Shown piece by piece: positions 24,156 to 33,145 of a DNA stretch of 64,000 nucleotides (position 1 is its first letter; every line of letters begins with the position of its first letter). The stretch lies in NCBI GenBank assembly GCA_963704405.1, contig OY969903.1, forward strand, positions 1,674,001-1,738,000, read 5' to 3'. A model generated the notes under the pieces. It worked only from the letters and a program-made list of their open reading frames with translations, did no database searches and was not told the DNA's origin. Origin of the DNA: MFD01213-c1 sp963704405. Its GTDB lineage: Bacteria > Planctomycetota > Phycisphaerae > Tepidisphaerales > Tepidisphaeraceae. The position numbers and the translations under genes are program-made.

Positions 24156-25289
24156 TCATGCCCGCATGTCGTTTGCGTCTACCCCGTATTTCCGGCAAAA
24201 CTCCTCATAAGCAAACGGCGAAATCTCGCTCGGTTTGATTTCGCTTCGGCCGCCCCAGAAGACATTTGTATAGCTTGCCGGAATGCCGGCTTCTTTCAGA
24301 TGCTGGTCGATCGCCCGCTTATGCGCGAGCACCAGTTCCTTGTCCGTGCCGTGCGCGACGCCCATCACATTGACGTTGCCGAATTCCGGGCCGCCTTCTC
24401 GCCAGTAGGCGTGGGTCATGATATGAAATCGGCCGACCTGCCGCCCGGCGTCGATCTCTCGGCCGGAGGGAACCGCCCAGTGGAACAGGGCATTGTACTT
24501 CGTCACCTGCTCGCCGGTCTTGAGTGGCTTGGCGTGTTCCAGGAATGTGCTGAATCGCCCGATGACGCCGCGGGCGTTTAAGCCGCGAGCGATTTCAATG
24601 AAGTCATTCAGCGTAACGTTCGCTTCCTCCGCGCGCGGCTTCCACAGCTCTTCCTGTTGAATTTCCTCCGGCGAAAATTCGCGCTTGAGCGAAATCAACA
24701 CGCGCCATTCCAGATCGCTCAGATGAACGATTTCCGTGTCGGTCACTTCAGCCAGCGCGTCGCTCTTGCTCCCCGGCTCCATGCCGCGGCGGCGGACATG
24801 ACCAACGCCCAGCGCAAATAGCCGCCTGGCCGGCATCAGCTTGAAGCTGATCGCGCCGGTTTTGCCCGCAAGCAACTGGCAATGCTTTTCAATCGAAAAA
24901 CCCTGCGGCGCCTTCACCGTTGTCCACAGCCGATATTTCGCCCCGGTAATGGCGGCGTCGGTTGATCGGATCACGACATGCCCGCTGAACGGATCGTTCT
25001 TAAACATCCAGTCAAATGCCGTCGATAGTTTGTCTTCCGGTATCTGCCAGGCGACCAGTGCGCCATGAGCGAGATTCGTCGCCAGCAGGGTCTGGCGGAC
25101 TCGGCGGATCGTCCCTGCCTGGAGCATAGCGCCGATGCGCTCGCGCACCAGGGCGGCGTCGATACCCGCCAGCCGCGCAATCTCATCGATCGGATCAGGC
25201 TGAAACCCCTGAATCCGATCTTCAGAAACCGCAAGGATCTGCGCATTGATCGGATCGGTCGTGGTGGTAGGGAGGGTGGCTGCGGTCAT
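24156..25289 (-). CDS. Siroheme-decarboxylase-like (AhbA/AhbB/NirDLGH type) double-domain protein
   Basis: 377 residues, two tandem copies of an AsnC/Lrp-like helix-turn-helix plus ferredoxin-like fold. The first domain begins FQPDPIDEIARLAGIDAALVRERIGAMLQAGTI in outline; the second begins VHLSDLEWRVLISL. The segment RFHIMTHAYWREGGPEFGNVNVMGVAHG resembles the heme/siroheme-binding segment of siroheme decarboxylases of the alternative heme or heme d1 pathways. No other heme genes adjoin it, so a regulator of Lrp type is the alternative. The start at 25289 has AGGA upstream. Confidence 0.65.
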   Translation of the reverse strand: MTAATLPTTTTDPINAQILAVSEDRIQGFQPDPIDEIARLAGIDAALVRERIGAMLQAGTIRRVRQTLLATNLAHGALVAWQIPEDKLSTAFDWMFKNDPFSGHVVIRSTDAAITGAKYRLWTTVKAPQGFSIEKHCQLLAGKTGAISFKLMPARRLFALGVGHVRRRGMEPGSKSDALAEVTDTEIVHLSDLEWRVLISLKREFSPEEIQQEELWKPRAEEANVTLNDFIEIARGLNARGVIGRFSTFLEHAKPLKTGEQVTKYNALFHWAVPSGREIDAGRQVGRFHIMTHAYWREGGPEFGNVNVMGVAHGTDKELVLAHKRAIDQHLKEAGIPASYTNVFWGGRSEIKPSEISPFAYEEFCRKYGVDANDMRA

Positions 25290-25480
25290 ACTATAAATCC
25301 TGGAGCAAGGCGTTAATGACAGCCGCCCATTGTATTGGCATCGCCGCGGTGTGTCGCGTATGCCGTAAGCCCATTTGTGTCTCACGCTCTTATCAATCGG
25401 TGGTGTTGGCCCGCTGATTCGTTTATCTTGTCGCCTCTTTTCGCTGCTGAATCGCCGAGGCATAGGCTGGAACGGAACCC

Positions 25481-27091
25481 ATGAATTCACCCGAAAATCA
25501 GTCCGATAAGACCAACAACTCGGCGTCAGCGCCCTCTTCCTCAGCGCCCAATGTAGCGCCGCCGGATGATTCATTGGTGATCGTGCTGCCGGATGAATCA
25601 TCAACGCAAAAAGATATCGCCATGTGGGCGAGCGTGCTGGTGATCCTGACGCTTATCGCCTATTGGCCGGTGACGGATGCGAAATTCATCTGGAACGATG
25701 GCGAAAATGTAGCTCAGAATTATCTGCTCGGTCGTCCCGGTGGCCTGGCGAAAATGTGGTCGCAGCGATGGACGGATCAGAAGAATGATCCCCTCCCGCA
25801 ATACCACCCCGTCGCGTTTACATCGTACTGGCTCGACTATCAACTCTTCGGTCACGACACACAGGGCTTGCCAACGCCGTTTGCCTATCACCTGACCAAC
25901 CTGCTGCTGCACGCGACGGCGGTGGTGCTTGTGTGGCTGGTGCTCCGAAAGCTGAAACTGCCCGGCGCATGGCTCGCGGCGGCGGTGTTCGCGCTGCATC
26001 CGATCAACACCGAAGCCGTCGGATGGATCAGCCAGCGCGCCAGCGTATTGGCCGGCGCGCTTTTCTTCGGATCGATCTACACCTATCTCCTGTTCCTGGA
26101 AGACGACGATCGCGCTCGGCTGATGGAACCCGTCGATCCCGCGCGGCAATGGGGACTGTATGCCGGTTCATTTCTGCTGTTCATCCTGGCGATGCTGAGC
26201 AAATCGCCCGCGTTTGCGATGCCGTTTGTGATGGCGCTGATTCTCTGGTGGAAGCGGCGATTGACGCCCCGGCAATTGGCGCTGCTCGCGCCGTTCATGT
26301 TGATTGGGATCGCACTCGCATTTTCAGCGGCAGACTTTGAGCGCGACTTCGCCAACATCCATGGCCGCGAAGTGTCGCTGGACTTTGGTCAGCGCTTGAT
26401 CATCGCCGGCCGGGCCCTCTGGTTTTATCTGGCGAAGCTGATCGTGCCGGTGCGGCTGACATTTATGTATCCAAAATGGTCGCCAAACTCGGCAATTGTC
26501 CTTCAATATGCGCCATTTCTCGCGGCAATGGCGGTGTGCGTGCTGCTGCTCGTGGCGCATCGGCGCGTTGGCCGCGGGCCGGTGGTGGCGGTGGGGGCGT
26601 TTGTTTTGTGCCTGTTTCCTTCGCTTGGGTTTTATGAACTGCAGTCGATGCGATACTCGTATGTATTCGACCATTGCGCGTATCTGGCGGGCGTGCCGAT
26701 CATCGCTGCCATAATTGCGGCGGCGGCGAAGGCGCTGCAGCGGGTGAAAATGCCGCAGCCGCGCGTGGGCACAGTGGCAGGGCTGAGCGCGATCCTGCTG
26801 GTCGCTGCCGGCGCCGCGACGTGGGCGCGGACGCACGTGTTCGCTTCGCCGGTGGATTTGTGGCAGGACACGATTGCTAAGAATCCGAACTTCGCATTCG
26901 CACATGATGAACTGGCGAACGAATTCGGCGCGCAAGGCGCAGGCCGAGCAGGCGAGCGGCGACAGCGATGGGTTTACCCAGGACATTCAACTCGCGATCG
27001 ATCAGGCGAAGCGGGCGACAGAACTGAATCCAACGGATGCACGGGCGGAGTGGATCTGGGGGCGGCTGCTTTCGAATCTAAAGCGGTTTGA
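25481..27091 (+). CDS. Membrane glycosyltransferase-like/TPR protein, N-terminal part (frameshifted)
   Basis: Genuine up to about residue 482 (ANEF, base 26926). A polar Ser/Pro-rich N-terminus is followed by about ten hydrophobic helices of the GT-C/TMTC-like protein O-mannosyltransferase layout. Family-like segments are YWPVTDAKFIWNDGENVAQN, FHLTNLLLHATAV in variant form, ALHPINTEAVGWISQRASVL and LYLLFLE-type loops. The TPR region begins in another frame at 26928. An extra G at 26927 (TTC-G-GCGCGC) explains the shift. These proteins are thought to glycosylate exported proteins; no substrate is suggested locally. Confidence 0.75.
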   Translation: MNSPENQSDKTNNSASAPSSSAPNVAPPDDSLVIVLPDESSTQKDIAMWASVLVILTLIAYWPVTDAKFIWNDGENVAQNYLLGRPGGLAKMWSQRWTDQKNDPLPQYHPVAFTSYWLDYQLFGHDTQGLPTPFAYHLTNLLLHATAVVLVWLVLRKLKLPGAWLAAAVFALHPINTEAVGWISQRASVLAGALFFGSIYTYLLFLEDDDRARLMEPVDPARQWGLYAGSFLLFILAMLSKSPAFAMPFVMALILWWKRRLTPRQLALLAPFMLIGIALAFSAADFERDFANIHGREVSLDFGQRLIIAGRALWFYLAKLIVPVRLTFMYPKWSPNSAIVLQYAPFLAAMAVCVLLLVAHRRVGRGPVVAVGAFVLCLFPSLGFYELQSMRYSYVFDHCAYLAGVPIIAAIIAAAAKALQRVKMPQPRVGTVAGLSAILLVAAGAATWARTHVFASPVDLWQDTIAKNPNFAFAHDELANEFGAQGAGRAGERRQRWVYPGHSTRDRSGEAGDRTESNGCTGGVDLGAAAFESKAV

Positions 27092-27656
27092 TGAAGCCGC
27101 CACCCATCTGGCCCGGGCGACAAGCCTGCGACCGAGCATGGAGCCGGCCTGGCAGGATCTGGGCGCGGTGCAAATCTCCCAGGGCCGGCATGCGGATGCC
27201 ATTGCATCATTGAACGCCGCGCTGCGGCTGTCACCAGCCTTGCCGGCGATTCACCTGCTGCTGGCCAAGGCGTATGGCGGCCTTGGCAATTCGCAACGCG
27301 CGATCGCAGAAGTCCGCGAAGCCCTGAGGCTGCAGCCCGACAACATCGCCGCTCACGAAGACCTCGCGAACCTCCTGGCCAAGACGGGCAAGGATGACAA
27401 GGAAGCGATCTTCGAATTCACGGTCGTGCTGGAATCGCAACCAACCCGTGCGGATTTGTGGGACAAGGTAGGAATCTTGTACGCCGCCAAGAACACGGCG
27501 AACGATGTAAAGACAGCCAACATATTTTTCAAACAGGCGTTGCAACTGGACCCAACGCTGACCGACGCCCAGAAGAATGCGGATGTAACGGATCAGATGT
27601 TAAAGAATCTGGCGATAAAGGCGTCCACGCGGCCGGTCGCGGGGACGCAGCCATAG
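26928..27656 (+). CDS. Membrane glycosyltransferase-like/TPR protein, C-terminal TPR part (frameshifted)
   Basis: Read one base out of phase with the preceding part, starting ARKAQAEQASGD. It has about five tetratricopeptide repeats: AIDQAKRATELNPTDARAEW, FDEAATHLARATSLRPSMEP, HADAIASLNAALRLSPALPA, SQRAIAEVREALRLQPDNIA and a last one ending near LQLDPTLTDAQ. TPRs form a protein-binding superhelix and are the usual C-terminus of this architecture. The nominal ATG at 26874 is out of phase with the conserved sequence. The gene ends 31 bases before the convergent DUF1801 gene. Confidence 0.75.
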   Translation, partial: ARKAQAEQASGDSDGFTQDIQLAIDQAKRATELNPTDARAEWIWGRLLSNLKRFDEAATHLARATSLRPSMEPAWQDLGAVQISQGRHADAIASLNAALRLSPALPAIHLLLAKAYGGLGNSQRAIAEVREALRLQPDNIAAHEDLANLLAKTGKDDKEAIFEFTVVLESQPTRADLWDKVGILYAAKNTANDVKTANIFFKQALQLDPTLTDAQKNADVTDQMLKNLAIKASTRPVAGTQP

Positions 27657-27687
27657 GCTGAAAACGAGAGTTTTAAGAGGAATGGGT

Positions 27688-28098
27688 CTAGCGGATTTTC
27701 TTGGTGGACGAGTTGAGCGCCACAGCCTCCTGAATCAGGGCCTTCAGCGCGGTCTGATTGATCTTCTCTCCCTCGCGAATATCGATCGCGCGGCGGGTAT
27801 TCCCATCAAGGCTCGCGTTGAACAATTCCGTCGGATCCTTCAACCCGGCCCCTTTGGCGAAGGTCAGTTTCACTACTTGCTTGTAAGTTTCTCCTGTGCA
27901 GATAATGCCTCCTCCGTCGCCGAGGGACCAGACCGGCGTCCCCCGCCATTTCCACTCCTCAATGATTCTCGCGTCCACCTTGCGAATGATCGCGCGGACC
28001 TGCGCCAGCACCTTTCCCCGCCAATCCGCCAACTCTTCGATTCGTCCGTCGATCCTTTCGGAGGCTGTCTTATCTTCGGCTTTCTCATGCTTCTTCAT
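27688..28098 (-). CDS. DUF1801 domain protein
   Basis: 136 residues from the ATG at 28098, which has GGAGGT upstream; a longer frame to 28185 has none. It matches the DUF1801 / YdhG pattern: ADWRGKVLAQVRAIIRKVDA, IIEEWKWRGTPVWSLGDGG and a C-terminal KIREGE-like segment (IDIREGEKINQTAL). Function is unknown; the fold is small alpha/beta and often encoded singly. It is convergent with the TPR gene. Confidence 0.85.
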   Translation of the reverse strand: MKKHEKAEDKTASERIDGRIEELADWRGKVLAQVRAIIRKVDARIIEEWKWRGTPVWSLGDGGGIICTGETYKQVVKLTFAKGAGLKDPTELFNASLDGNTRRAIDIREGEKINQTALKALIQEAVALNSSTKKIR

Positions 28099-28403
28099 CG
28101 GCCACCTCCGGGGATGCATGCGCAGTCGCTTAAGCAAATTTGCATGGTTTATCTTAATGATATTCGTCACAAAGCTGCCGTCCAAAAATAATCCGAAATT
28201 TCATTCAACGTCGCGCAATGAAGGCCTGGCGAAAGCTGGATGACCGGGAGAGGGGACCGTAGACGCAGGTTCGTGGTGTATTGCGCGAAGGCGCGAATTC
28301 CCGCAACGCCAGTGGAGGTTGTGAAGTAGTGGAATCAGAGAGTTGATAGCTGGAAGAATTCCGCAGCTTCTGCGTCGCGGGTGGGTTGTTTTGGTCATGC
28401 CAT
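28099..28403. other. 305-base gap, no gene seen
   Basis: Between the DUF1801 start and the 3' end of the aldehyde dehydrogenase gene. The part near DUF1801 is AT-richer (AAATTTGCATGGTTTATC) and probably holds its promoter. The rest has only short overlapping frames without ribosome sites or recognisable content. Confidence 0.5.
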
Positions 28404-30014
28404 TCATGGTTTGGGTGGCGGGTTTCGTTGGATGTCAGCCTGAGAGCAGGTCCCGTCAATCAGTCGCCACATGCTGCCATTGGGATTTTTATCGCCAAGT
28501 GACAAAGGCAAGCGCGAGGGACGAACATTGTCGTAGCATTCGAGTTGACTGAAACGCCGCATGGACGCGGGAATGCCGACAGAGGTAAAGCCGGGGTGGC
28601 CGGAGGATGGGAAAGGCCCGCCGTGGTTCATGGCGGGGCTGACAGCAACACCCGTGGGCATTTTATCATTAAGCAGGCGTCCAACGCGCCGCCGCAGGAC
28701 CGGTTCGAGGATGGAACAGGCTTCATCATCGGCGCCTGAGGCGGCGGAGCAAAGGCAACCGGTGAGTTGTCCTTCAATCGCTTCCAGCACGCGGCGGGCT
28801 TCCAGTACATCGCCTGCGATGATCGCCAGAACCGAGTTGCCAAATGCCTCGGTTTGAAGCGATGGAGAGTTTTGGAAAAAGCTCGCGCTGCTGACGCGCA
28901 GCAATGTGTTGGCGAATCGATTCGCTTTTCCCCCGGCCCCCACAAACATTTCGCCGCCCGCGACGATCTGCGCGCCGGCATCGCGCAGCTTTTTTGTGGC
29001 GGCGGTCAATCCGGCGCAAACGTGGCTCGACAACAACGTGGAAGGCTCCTGCGCCATAAAGCGCAGCCGCAGCTCGTTCAGGAACGACTCGGTTTTATCA
29101 CCGGCGATAAGGATGACGAGCCCTGGCTTCGTGCAAAGCTGACCACCGCTTGCGAGGCAACTGCCGGCTAATTCATCGGCGATTTGTGCCGCCCGCTCCT
29201 GTAACGCGCCGGGCAGGATCACCACCGGATTGAGGCTCGACATTTCCAGGTAGATCGGTTTGCCGGCTTTGTCGGCGGCGGCTTTAAGCGCGAGGCCCGC
29301 GGTTCGGCTGCCCGTGAAGCTGCTGGCGCCGGTGCGATGGTCGGCCACCAGGCGCAAACCATCTTCGGCGCTGATGTGATAAAGCAGTTGCAGCGAAGCG
29401 GGCGGTAACTGCGTATCAGTGATGGCGGCGAAGGCTTCTTCGGCGAGAATGCGGGTCGTGCCGGGGTGGGAGGGATGCCCCTTGGCGATGACCGGATTTC
29501 CGGCTGCAATGGCCGCCGCAAAATCACCCCCGCTGACGGAATTGAACGCGAGCGGAAAATTATTGGGTCCAAATACGCAAACGGGACCGATCGGCGCGTG
29601 GCAGGAGCAGATATTCAACTTCGAATCGATTGTGGGCAACGCCCAGGATCCTTCGATTGCAGCGGCGGCGGCCTGGCGGAGTTGCCCGGCTGTGCGCGGA
29701 AGTTCGACCACCATCAGGCGCGGGGTGAGCGCAAGAGCGGTTTCGAGATGGGCGGTCTGGGTCAGCTCCGTCGCGCGCGCCTCAATTCTTTCAGCGAACT
29801 TACTGAGGAATAAGGCGAGCCGGGCCGGAGGTGTTCGCCGCAACTCGACGGCGGCCGCGGCGGCCGCGGACAGGACCGCATCGCAGTCCGACCCGTCGCT
29901 GATGGGATATTCATCGGGCAGCGCTTCAGCAGTAGAGGGGTTAAATGATTTGAAAAAATCATGCGCGCTTGCAGCGCACCATTTCCCATCGATTAATACA
30001 GGTAGTTTTGACAT
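28404..30014 (-). CDS. Alpha-ketoglutarate semialdehyde dehydrogenase (2,5-dioxovalerate dehydrogenase)
   Basis: 536 residues, aldehyde dehydrogenase superfamily. It oxidises 2-oxoglutarate semialdehyde to 2-oxoglutarate, the last step of non-phosphorylative sugar-acid routes. Cofactor and catalytic features are FGPNNFPLAFNSVSGGD, SFTGSRTAG, the general-base Glu in IYLEMSSLNPV and the catalytic Cys in GGQLCTKPGL. The late segment MNHGGPFPSSGHPGFTSVG is typical of this subfamily. It is the last gene of the minus-strand sugar-acid operon (transporter, dehydratase, AraD1, dehydrogenase, this gene), which supports the assignment. The exact sugar acid is not fixed by sequence. Confidence 0.88.
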   Translation of the reverse strand: MSKLPVLIDGKWCAASAHDFFKSFNPSTAEALPDEYPISDGSDCDAVLSAAAAAAVELRRTPPARLALFLSKFAERIEARATELTQTAHLETALALTPRLMVVELPRTAGQLRQAAAAAIEGSWALPTIDSKLNICSCHAPIGPVCVFGPNNFPLAFNSVSGGDFAAAIAAGNPVIAKGHPSHPGTTRILAEEAFAAITDTQLPPASLQLLYHISAEDGLRLVADHRTGASSFTGSRTAGLALKAAADKAGKPIYLEMSSLNPVVILPGALQERAAQIADELAGSCLASGGQLCTKPGLVILIAGDKTESFLNELRLRFMAQEPSTLLSSHVCAGLTAATKKLRDAGAQIVAGGEMFVGAGGKANRFANTLLRVSSASFFQNSPSLQTEAFGNSVLAIIAGDVLEARRVLEAIEGQLTGCLCSAASGADDEACSILEPVLRRRVGRLLNDKMPTGVAVSPAMNHGGPFPSSGHPGFTSVGIPASMRRFSQLECYDNVRPSRLPLSLGDKNPNGSMWRLIDGTCSQADIQRNPPPKP

Positions 30015-30074
30015 GATGCACTAAACTTTTGAAAAAACAGGTTCCATGACCGATCAGTCATCGACCGGTCCGAG

Positions 30075-30272
30075 TCAGCGGCGAAGGAGTTCAATGACCG
30101 CGGAGAAATCCTGATCGCCGTGGCCGGCGCGCTCGGCGTCTTTCATGGTTTGCAGCGCGGCAGTGGCCATGGAAAGGCGCATGGAATGCTTCGCCGCCTC
30201 CTGAAGCGCGTAGGAAATATCCTTCACCATCAGCTTTAGGCTGAAGTTGGGAGCGAAATCTCGCGCTGTCAT
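30075..30272 (-). CDS. Beta-hydroxyacid dehydrogenase, C-terminal part (frameshifted)
   Basis: 65 residues continuing the gene at 30091-30945 in another frame. It starts MTARDFAPNFSLKLMVKDI, which contains the FxLxLxxKD catalytic-Lys segment of beta-hydroxyacid dehydrogenases, and ends with the helical DFSAVIELLRR. The shift is explained by one extra base in the GGG run at 30275-30277. The ATG here is incidental: the family sequence runs straight through LVKALFGR-MTARDF once corrected. Confidence 0.75.
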   Translation of the reverse strand: MTARDFAPNFSLKLMVKDISYALQEAAKHSMRLSMATAALQTMKDAERAGHGDQDFSAVIELLRR

Positions 30273-30945
30273 GCGGGCCGAAAAGCGCCTTCACAAGAGG
30301 GCTGCCGGGCGCGCCATCAGTTAAGACACTGAGGGCTTTGGCAGTGTCCAGATCAGTTCGTTCAATCAGTGCCAGGGCTTCGGCGATGGCGGCAACTTGT
30401 ACGCCGCACACCATGTTATTAATCAGCTTGACCAGCGCGCCGCTGCCGACAGGACCGAGATGCATGATGTCGCGGCTCATCGCCGCCAGGACCGGTCGGG
30501 CTCTTGCCAGCGATTGGTCAGTCCCACCAACAAGGAAAAGCAATTGACCCGCTGCCGCCTGAGGTTTGCTGCCCGTGACAGGGGCATCCATGAATTCGCA
30601 CGAACGCTTCGCTGCTTCAGCGGCCAGTTCTTCTGCCCATCCCGGTGAAATCGTGCTGCATTCGATCAGCAGTGCGCCCTGGATCGCTCCGTCCAGCGCA
30701 CCGTTATTGCTAAGCCATACCTGGCGGGAAGCCGCATCATCGGCAACCATGCTGATGATGATGTCAGTGCCTTGCGCCGCCTCGCGCGGTGAAGCCGCAG
30801 GCTTCGCGCCTTGCGACACCAGGGGTTGAATCTTGGCGGCGCTGCGGTTGTAGACGGTCAGGGGAAACCCGGCCGCGAGCAGGCGGCCGGCCATGCCGGC
30901 GCCCATCGTGCCCAGACCAATTAAAGCTACTTTCGTTGAGTTCAT
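30091..30945 (-). CDS. Beta-hydroxyacid dehydrogenase (tartronate-semialdehyde-reductase-like), N-terminal part (frameshifted)
   Basis: NAD-dependent enzyme of the 3-hydroxyisobutyrate/tartronate semialdehyde family. Seen are the dinucleotide motif GLGTMGAGMAGRLLAAG, DAPVTGSKPQAAAGQL (substrate-binding D-x-PVSG-type segment) and GALVKLINNMVCG. Genuine sequence ends near ALFG, after which this frame is nonsense and the rest lies at 30075-30272. It sits between araD1 and the semialdehyde dehydrogenase gene, where it could reduce a semialdehyde side product. The specific substrate is not determinable. Confidence 0.8.
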   Translation of the reverse strand: MNSTKVALIGLGTMGAGMAGRLLAAGFPLTVYNRSAAKIQPLVSQGAKPAASPREAAQGTDIIISMVADDAASRQVWLSNNGALDGAIQGALLIECSTISPGWAEELAAEAAKRSCEFMDAPVTGSKPQAAAGQLLFLVGGTDQSLARARPVLAAMSRDIMHLGPVGSGALVKLINNMVCGVQVAAIAEALALIERTDLDTAKALSVLTDGAPGSPLVKALFGPHDSARFRSQLQPKADGEGYFLRASGGGEAFHAPFHGHCRAANHERRRARRPRRSGFLRGH

Positions 30946-30951
30946 TCCGCC

Positions 30952-31953
30952 TCATTTCATAGGTATCGCCGTCACGAGCGCGTCAGGAGATGCAGCCGCT
31001 TTCAGCGGATTGCGCAGCGGACGGCCGAAATCGTCAAACTGAATGACCATGATGTCGCCATCAGCCAGTTGCAGCCCGTCGCCGAAGCTTAGCGAATGCG
31101 CTCCGAAATAATGCACGTGTGCATCACCGGGGCGGCGGTGCGTGTCGAATTTAAAGTGATGGTGCTCGATGTTGGACAGGCTATGGCACATTTCTTCTTC
31201 GCCGGTGCGGATGGCTTTGGACCAGATGGACTCTCCGCCGCGCTCAACGCGGACGGTTCCGGCAACGGATTGGAATTTGGGATTAATCGCCAGTTCCGGA
31301 CCGAAAGAGCAGGTGCGGATCTTTGAACCGGCGAGGTTCAGATAATTGCGTTTTTCGAATCGATGGTCTGAAAATTCATTTCCGATCGCCATCCCGATGC
31401 GATGCGGCGAACCGTCGGGACCGATGATGTAGAGACCGACGATCTCGGCTTCCTCACCGCCATCCTCGGCATAAGCCGGCATTTCCAGCGGCTGGCCCGG
31501 ATGCCGGACGATCAGACCATTGCCTTTGTAGAACCATTCCGGAGAGATGCCGATTTTGCCAGGTTCGGGATGGCCGCCTTCGAGTCCCCAGCGGAACATT
31601 TTCATGCTATCGGTCAGTTCCTGTTCCGCGGGCGCGTGCATTGCTTGGCGGTCGCGGGCGCTGCCGAGGTGAGTGAGCCCGGTGCCGGAGACGAGCAGTC
31701 GCGCGGGATCGCCTGGATGATCGAAAGGCGTCAGCAGCCGCCAATCTGATTGGGCATCGTATACGGCATCGTAATCAACTGTTTCATCGGTCAGGCACTT
31801 CTGAAGCATTGAGGAGAGGGAGGCGCGCTCCGCGATCGCGGCGCTGGCCAGCGCGTACACGGAATCAAAAGATCGAACCAGGCGAAGGCGAGGTTCTTCC
31901 ACCAGGGCCACCCGCCGGGAAGCGCCGTTGACGATTTGAACCAGTCGATTCAT
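30952..31953 (-). CDS. AraD1/GguC family protein (FAH-fold sugar-acid dehydratase-like)
   Basis: 333 residues from the ATG at 31953 with CGGGAG upstream; a start at 31977 would overlap the preceding gene. It matches the AraD1 family: LVQIVNGASRRVAL, LVSGTGLTHLGSARDRQAM, the metal ligands in EDGGEEAEIVGLYII, GNEFSDHRFEKRNYL and HVHYFGAHSLSFGDG. The fold is that of fumarylacetoacetate hydrolase. Related proteins dehydrate 2-keto-3-deoxy-pentonate to 2-oxoglutarate semialdehyde, exactly what the dehydrogenase two genes downstream would oxidise. It follows the enolase-family dehydratase closely. Confidence 0.82.
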   Translation of the reverse strand: MNRLVQIVNGASRRVALVEEPRLRLVRSFDSVYALASAAIAERASLSSMLQKCLTDETVDYDAVYDAQSDWRLLTPFDHPGDPARLLVSGTGLTHLGSARDRQAMHAPAEQELTDSMKMFRWGLEGGHPEPGKIGISPEWFYKGNGLIVRHPGQPLEMPAYAEDGGEEAEIVGLYIIGPDGSPHRIGMAIGNEFSDHRFEKRNYLNLAGSKIRTCSFGPELAINPKFQSVAGTVRVERGGESIWSKAIRTGEEEMCHSLSNIEHHHFKFDTHRRPGDAHVHYFGAHSLSFGDGLQLADGDIMVIQFDDFGRPLRNPLKAAASPDALVTAIPMK

Positions 31954-31973
31954 CGCTGCTCCCGGATTTGCCG

Positions 31974-32318
31974 TCACTCGGTGATATGGAATTGCTTGAG
32001 TCCCGCTTCGTTGATCGTCAAGCCCAGGCCTGGAAGCTTGTCATCCAGAGTGATATATCCATTTTTGGGCGTGGGCTCACCGTTGAAGATGTACCAGAAC
32101 AATTCGTTGCCAACCTCGACATCCACCTGCGGAAAAAATTCCGCCATGGGTGAATTCATGCTGGCCATGACGACGTGATAGTTGTGCATCTGTCCCGCAT
32201 GTGGAATGACCGGCACCTGGTGGGCTTCGGCCAGGGCGGCGATCTTCCTCGCCTGCGTGATGCCGCCCACGCGGTTGGTATCGAACTGGATGTAGTCCAC
32301 CGCGCGGGCTTCGAGCAA
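31974..32318 (-). CDS. Enolase-superfamily sugar-acid dehydratase, C-terminal part (frameshifted)
   Basis: Continues the gene at 32156-33145. Genuine sequence actually resumes near 32370 (IPIAGGEHEFTLFGF, with the metal/base-region EHE) and includes FDTNRVGGITQARKIA, VPVIPHAGQMHNYHVVMAS with the catalytic-His region, and a lid-strand end typical of rhamnonate-type dehydratases (GYITLDDKLPGLGLTINE). The ATG at 32318 is internal. One missing base in GCGCCGG (32371-32377) accounts for the break. Confidence 0.78.
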   Translation of the reverse strand: MLEARAVDYIQFDTNRVGGITQARKIAALAEAHQVPVIPHAGQMHNYHVVMASMNSPMAEFFPQVDVEVGNELFWYIFNGEPTPKNGYITLDDKLPGLGLTINEAGLKQFHITE

Positions 32319-33145
32319 CTGGCGGAATCCAAAGAGGGTGAATTCATGCTCGCCGCCGGCGATGGGAATGCGCCGGAGCGCTTGAGTTCCGCATAGCCGT
32401 GGATGTCATCCGGAAGCACGGGTTCTTCCAGCCAGCGGAGGTTGTACGGTTCGAGCAGCGGAAGCATTCGTTTGGCGTAATCCAGGTTCCAGCCCATGTA
32501 CGCGTCGGTCATGATGTCTACGCCACTGCCTACAGTCTCGCGAACGGTGCGGACCAGGTCGACATTGCGCTGCATTCCGGCGGCGCCGTCGGCCGGACCC
32601 CAGCCGTAGCGCAGCTTCATCGCCTGATATCCCTCATCCTTGTACCGTTTGGCCTCGCGCGCCAGTTCATCCAGTGGAGTGCTGTACAGGCGGCTGGCGT
32701 AAACCGGGATGCGCGGTTTGGTTTGTCCACCAAGCAAGCGATAGACGGGTTGCTTGGCCGACTTGCCGAGCAAGTCCCAGAGCGCGATATCGACAGCGCT
32801 GATGGCCGTCATACCAATCCCTTTGCGGCCGAACGCCATCGTTTTGCGGTACATGTGCTGCCAGAGCAGTTCCACATCCCACGGGTCCGCGCCAAGCAGC
32901 AGCGGTTTGAGATAGAGATCGATGACTTGCTTGGTTACCTGCGGCGCCAATGCGGCGTTACCGATGCCGGTGAGGCCGTTGTCGGTGAAAATCTCGACGA
33001 CGACCCAGCCATGGAAAGTAAAAGTTCCCATTGAAGCTTGCGAGCCGGCCAGCGCGTCCATCGGATTTGTGCAGAAGTTTGGGGGCAGTGGCACGGTCTT
33101 GCCGCGCCATTCCACTACTCGCGTGCGGATTTCCGTGATTTTCAC
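32156..33145 (-). CDS. Enolase-superfamily sugar-acid dehydratase (rhamnonate-dehydratase-like), N-terminal part (frameshifted)
   Basis: Mandelate racemase/enolase superfamily. The enzyme would dehydrate an aldonic acid to a 2-keto-3-deoxy acid. Seen are the N-terminal capping domain (WVVVEIFTDNGLTGIGNA), SAVDIALWDLLGK, the YxAMKLRYGWGP lysine strand, IMTDAYMGWNLDYA (metal ligand Asp) and LRWLEEPVLPDD (metal ligand Glu). Sequence after ELKRSG is out of frame. The layout WGP-ADGAAGM and the C-terminal part point to the rhamnonate/lyxonate group, but the substrate is inference. The GTG start overlaps the transporter stop by four bases. Confidence 0.82.
   Translation of the reverse strand: MKITEIRTRVVEWRGKTVPLPPNFCTNPMDALAGSQASMGTFTFHGWVVVEIFTDNGLTGIGNAALAPQVTKQVIDLYLKPLLLGADPWDVELLWQHMYRKTMAFGRKGIGMTAISAVDIALWDLLGKSAKQPVYRLLGGQTKPRIPVYASRLYSTPLDELAREAKRYKDEGYQAMKLRYGWGPADGAAGMQRNVDLVRTVRETVGSGVDIMTDAYMGWNLDYAKRMLPLLEPYNLRWLEEPVLPDDIHGYAELKRSGAFPSPAASMNSPSLDSASCSKPARWTTSSSIPTAWAASRRRGRSPPWPKPTRCRSFHMRDRCTTITSSWPA

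Noticed and set aside
28201..28459. Short frames in the gap before the aldehyde dehydrogenase stop
   Set aside because: Composition and lack of start signals suggest chance frames.
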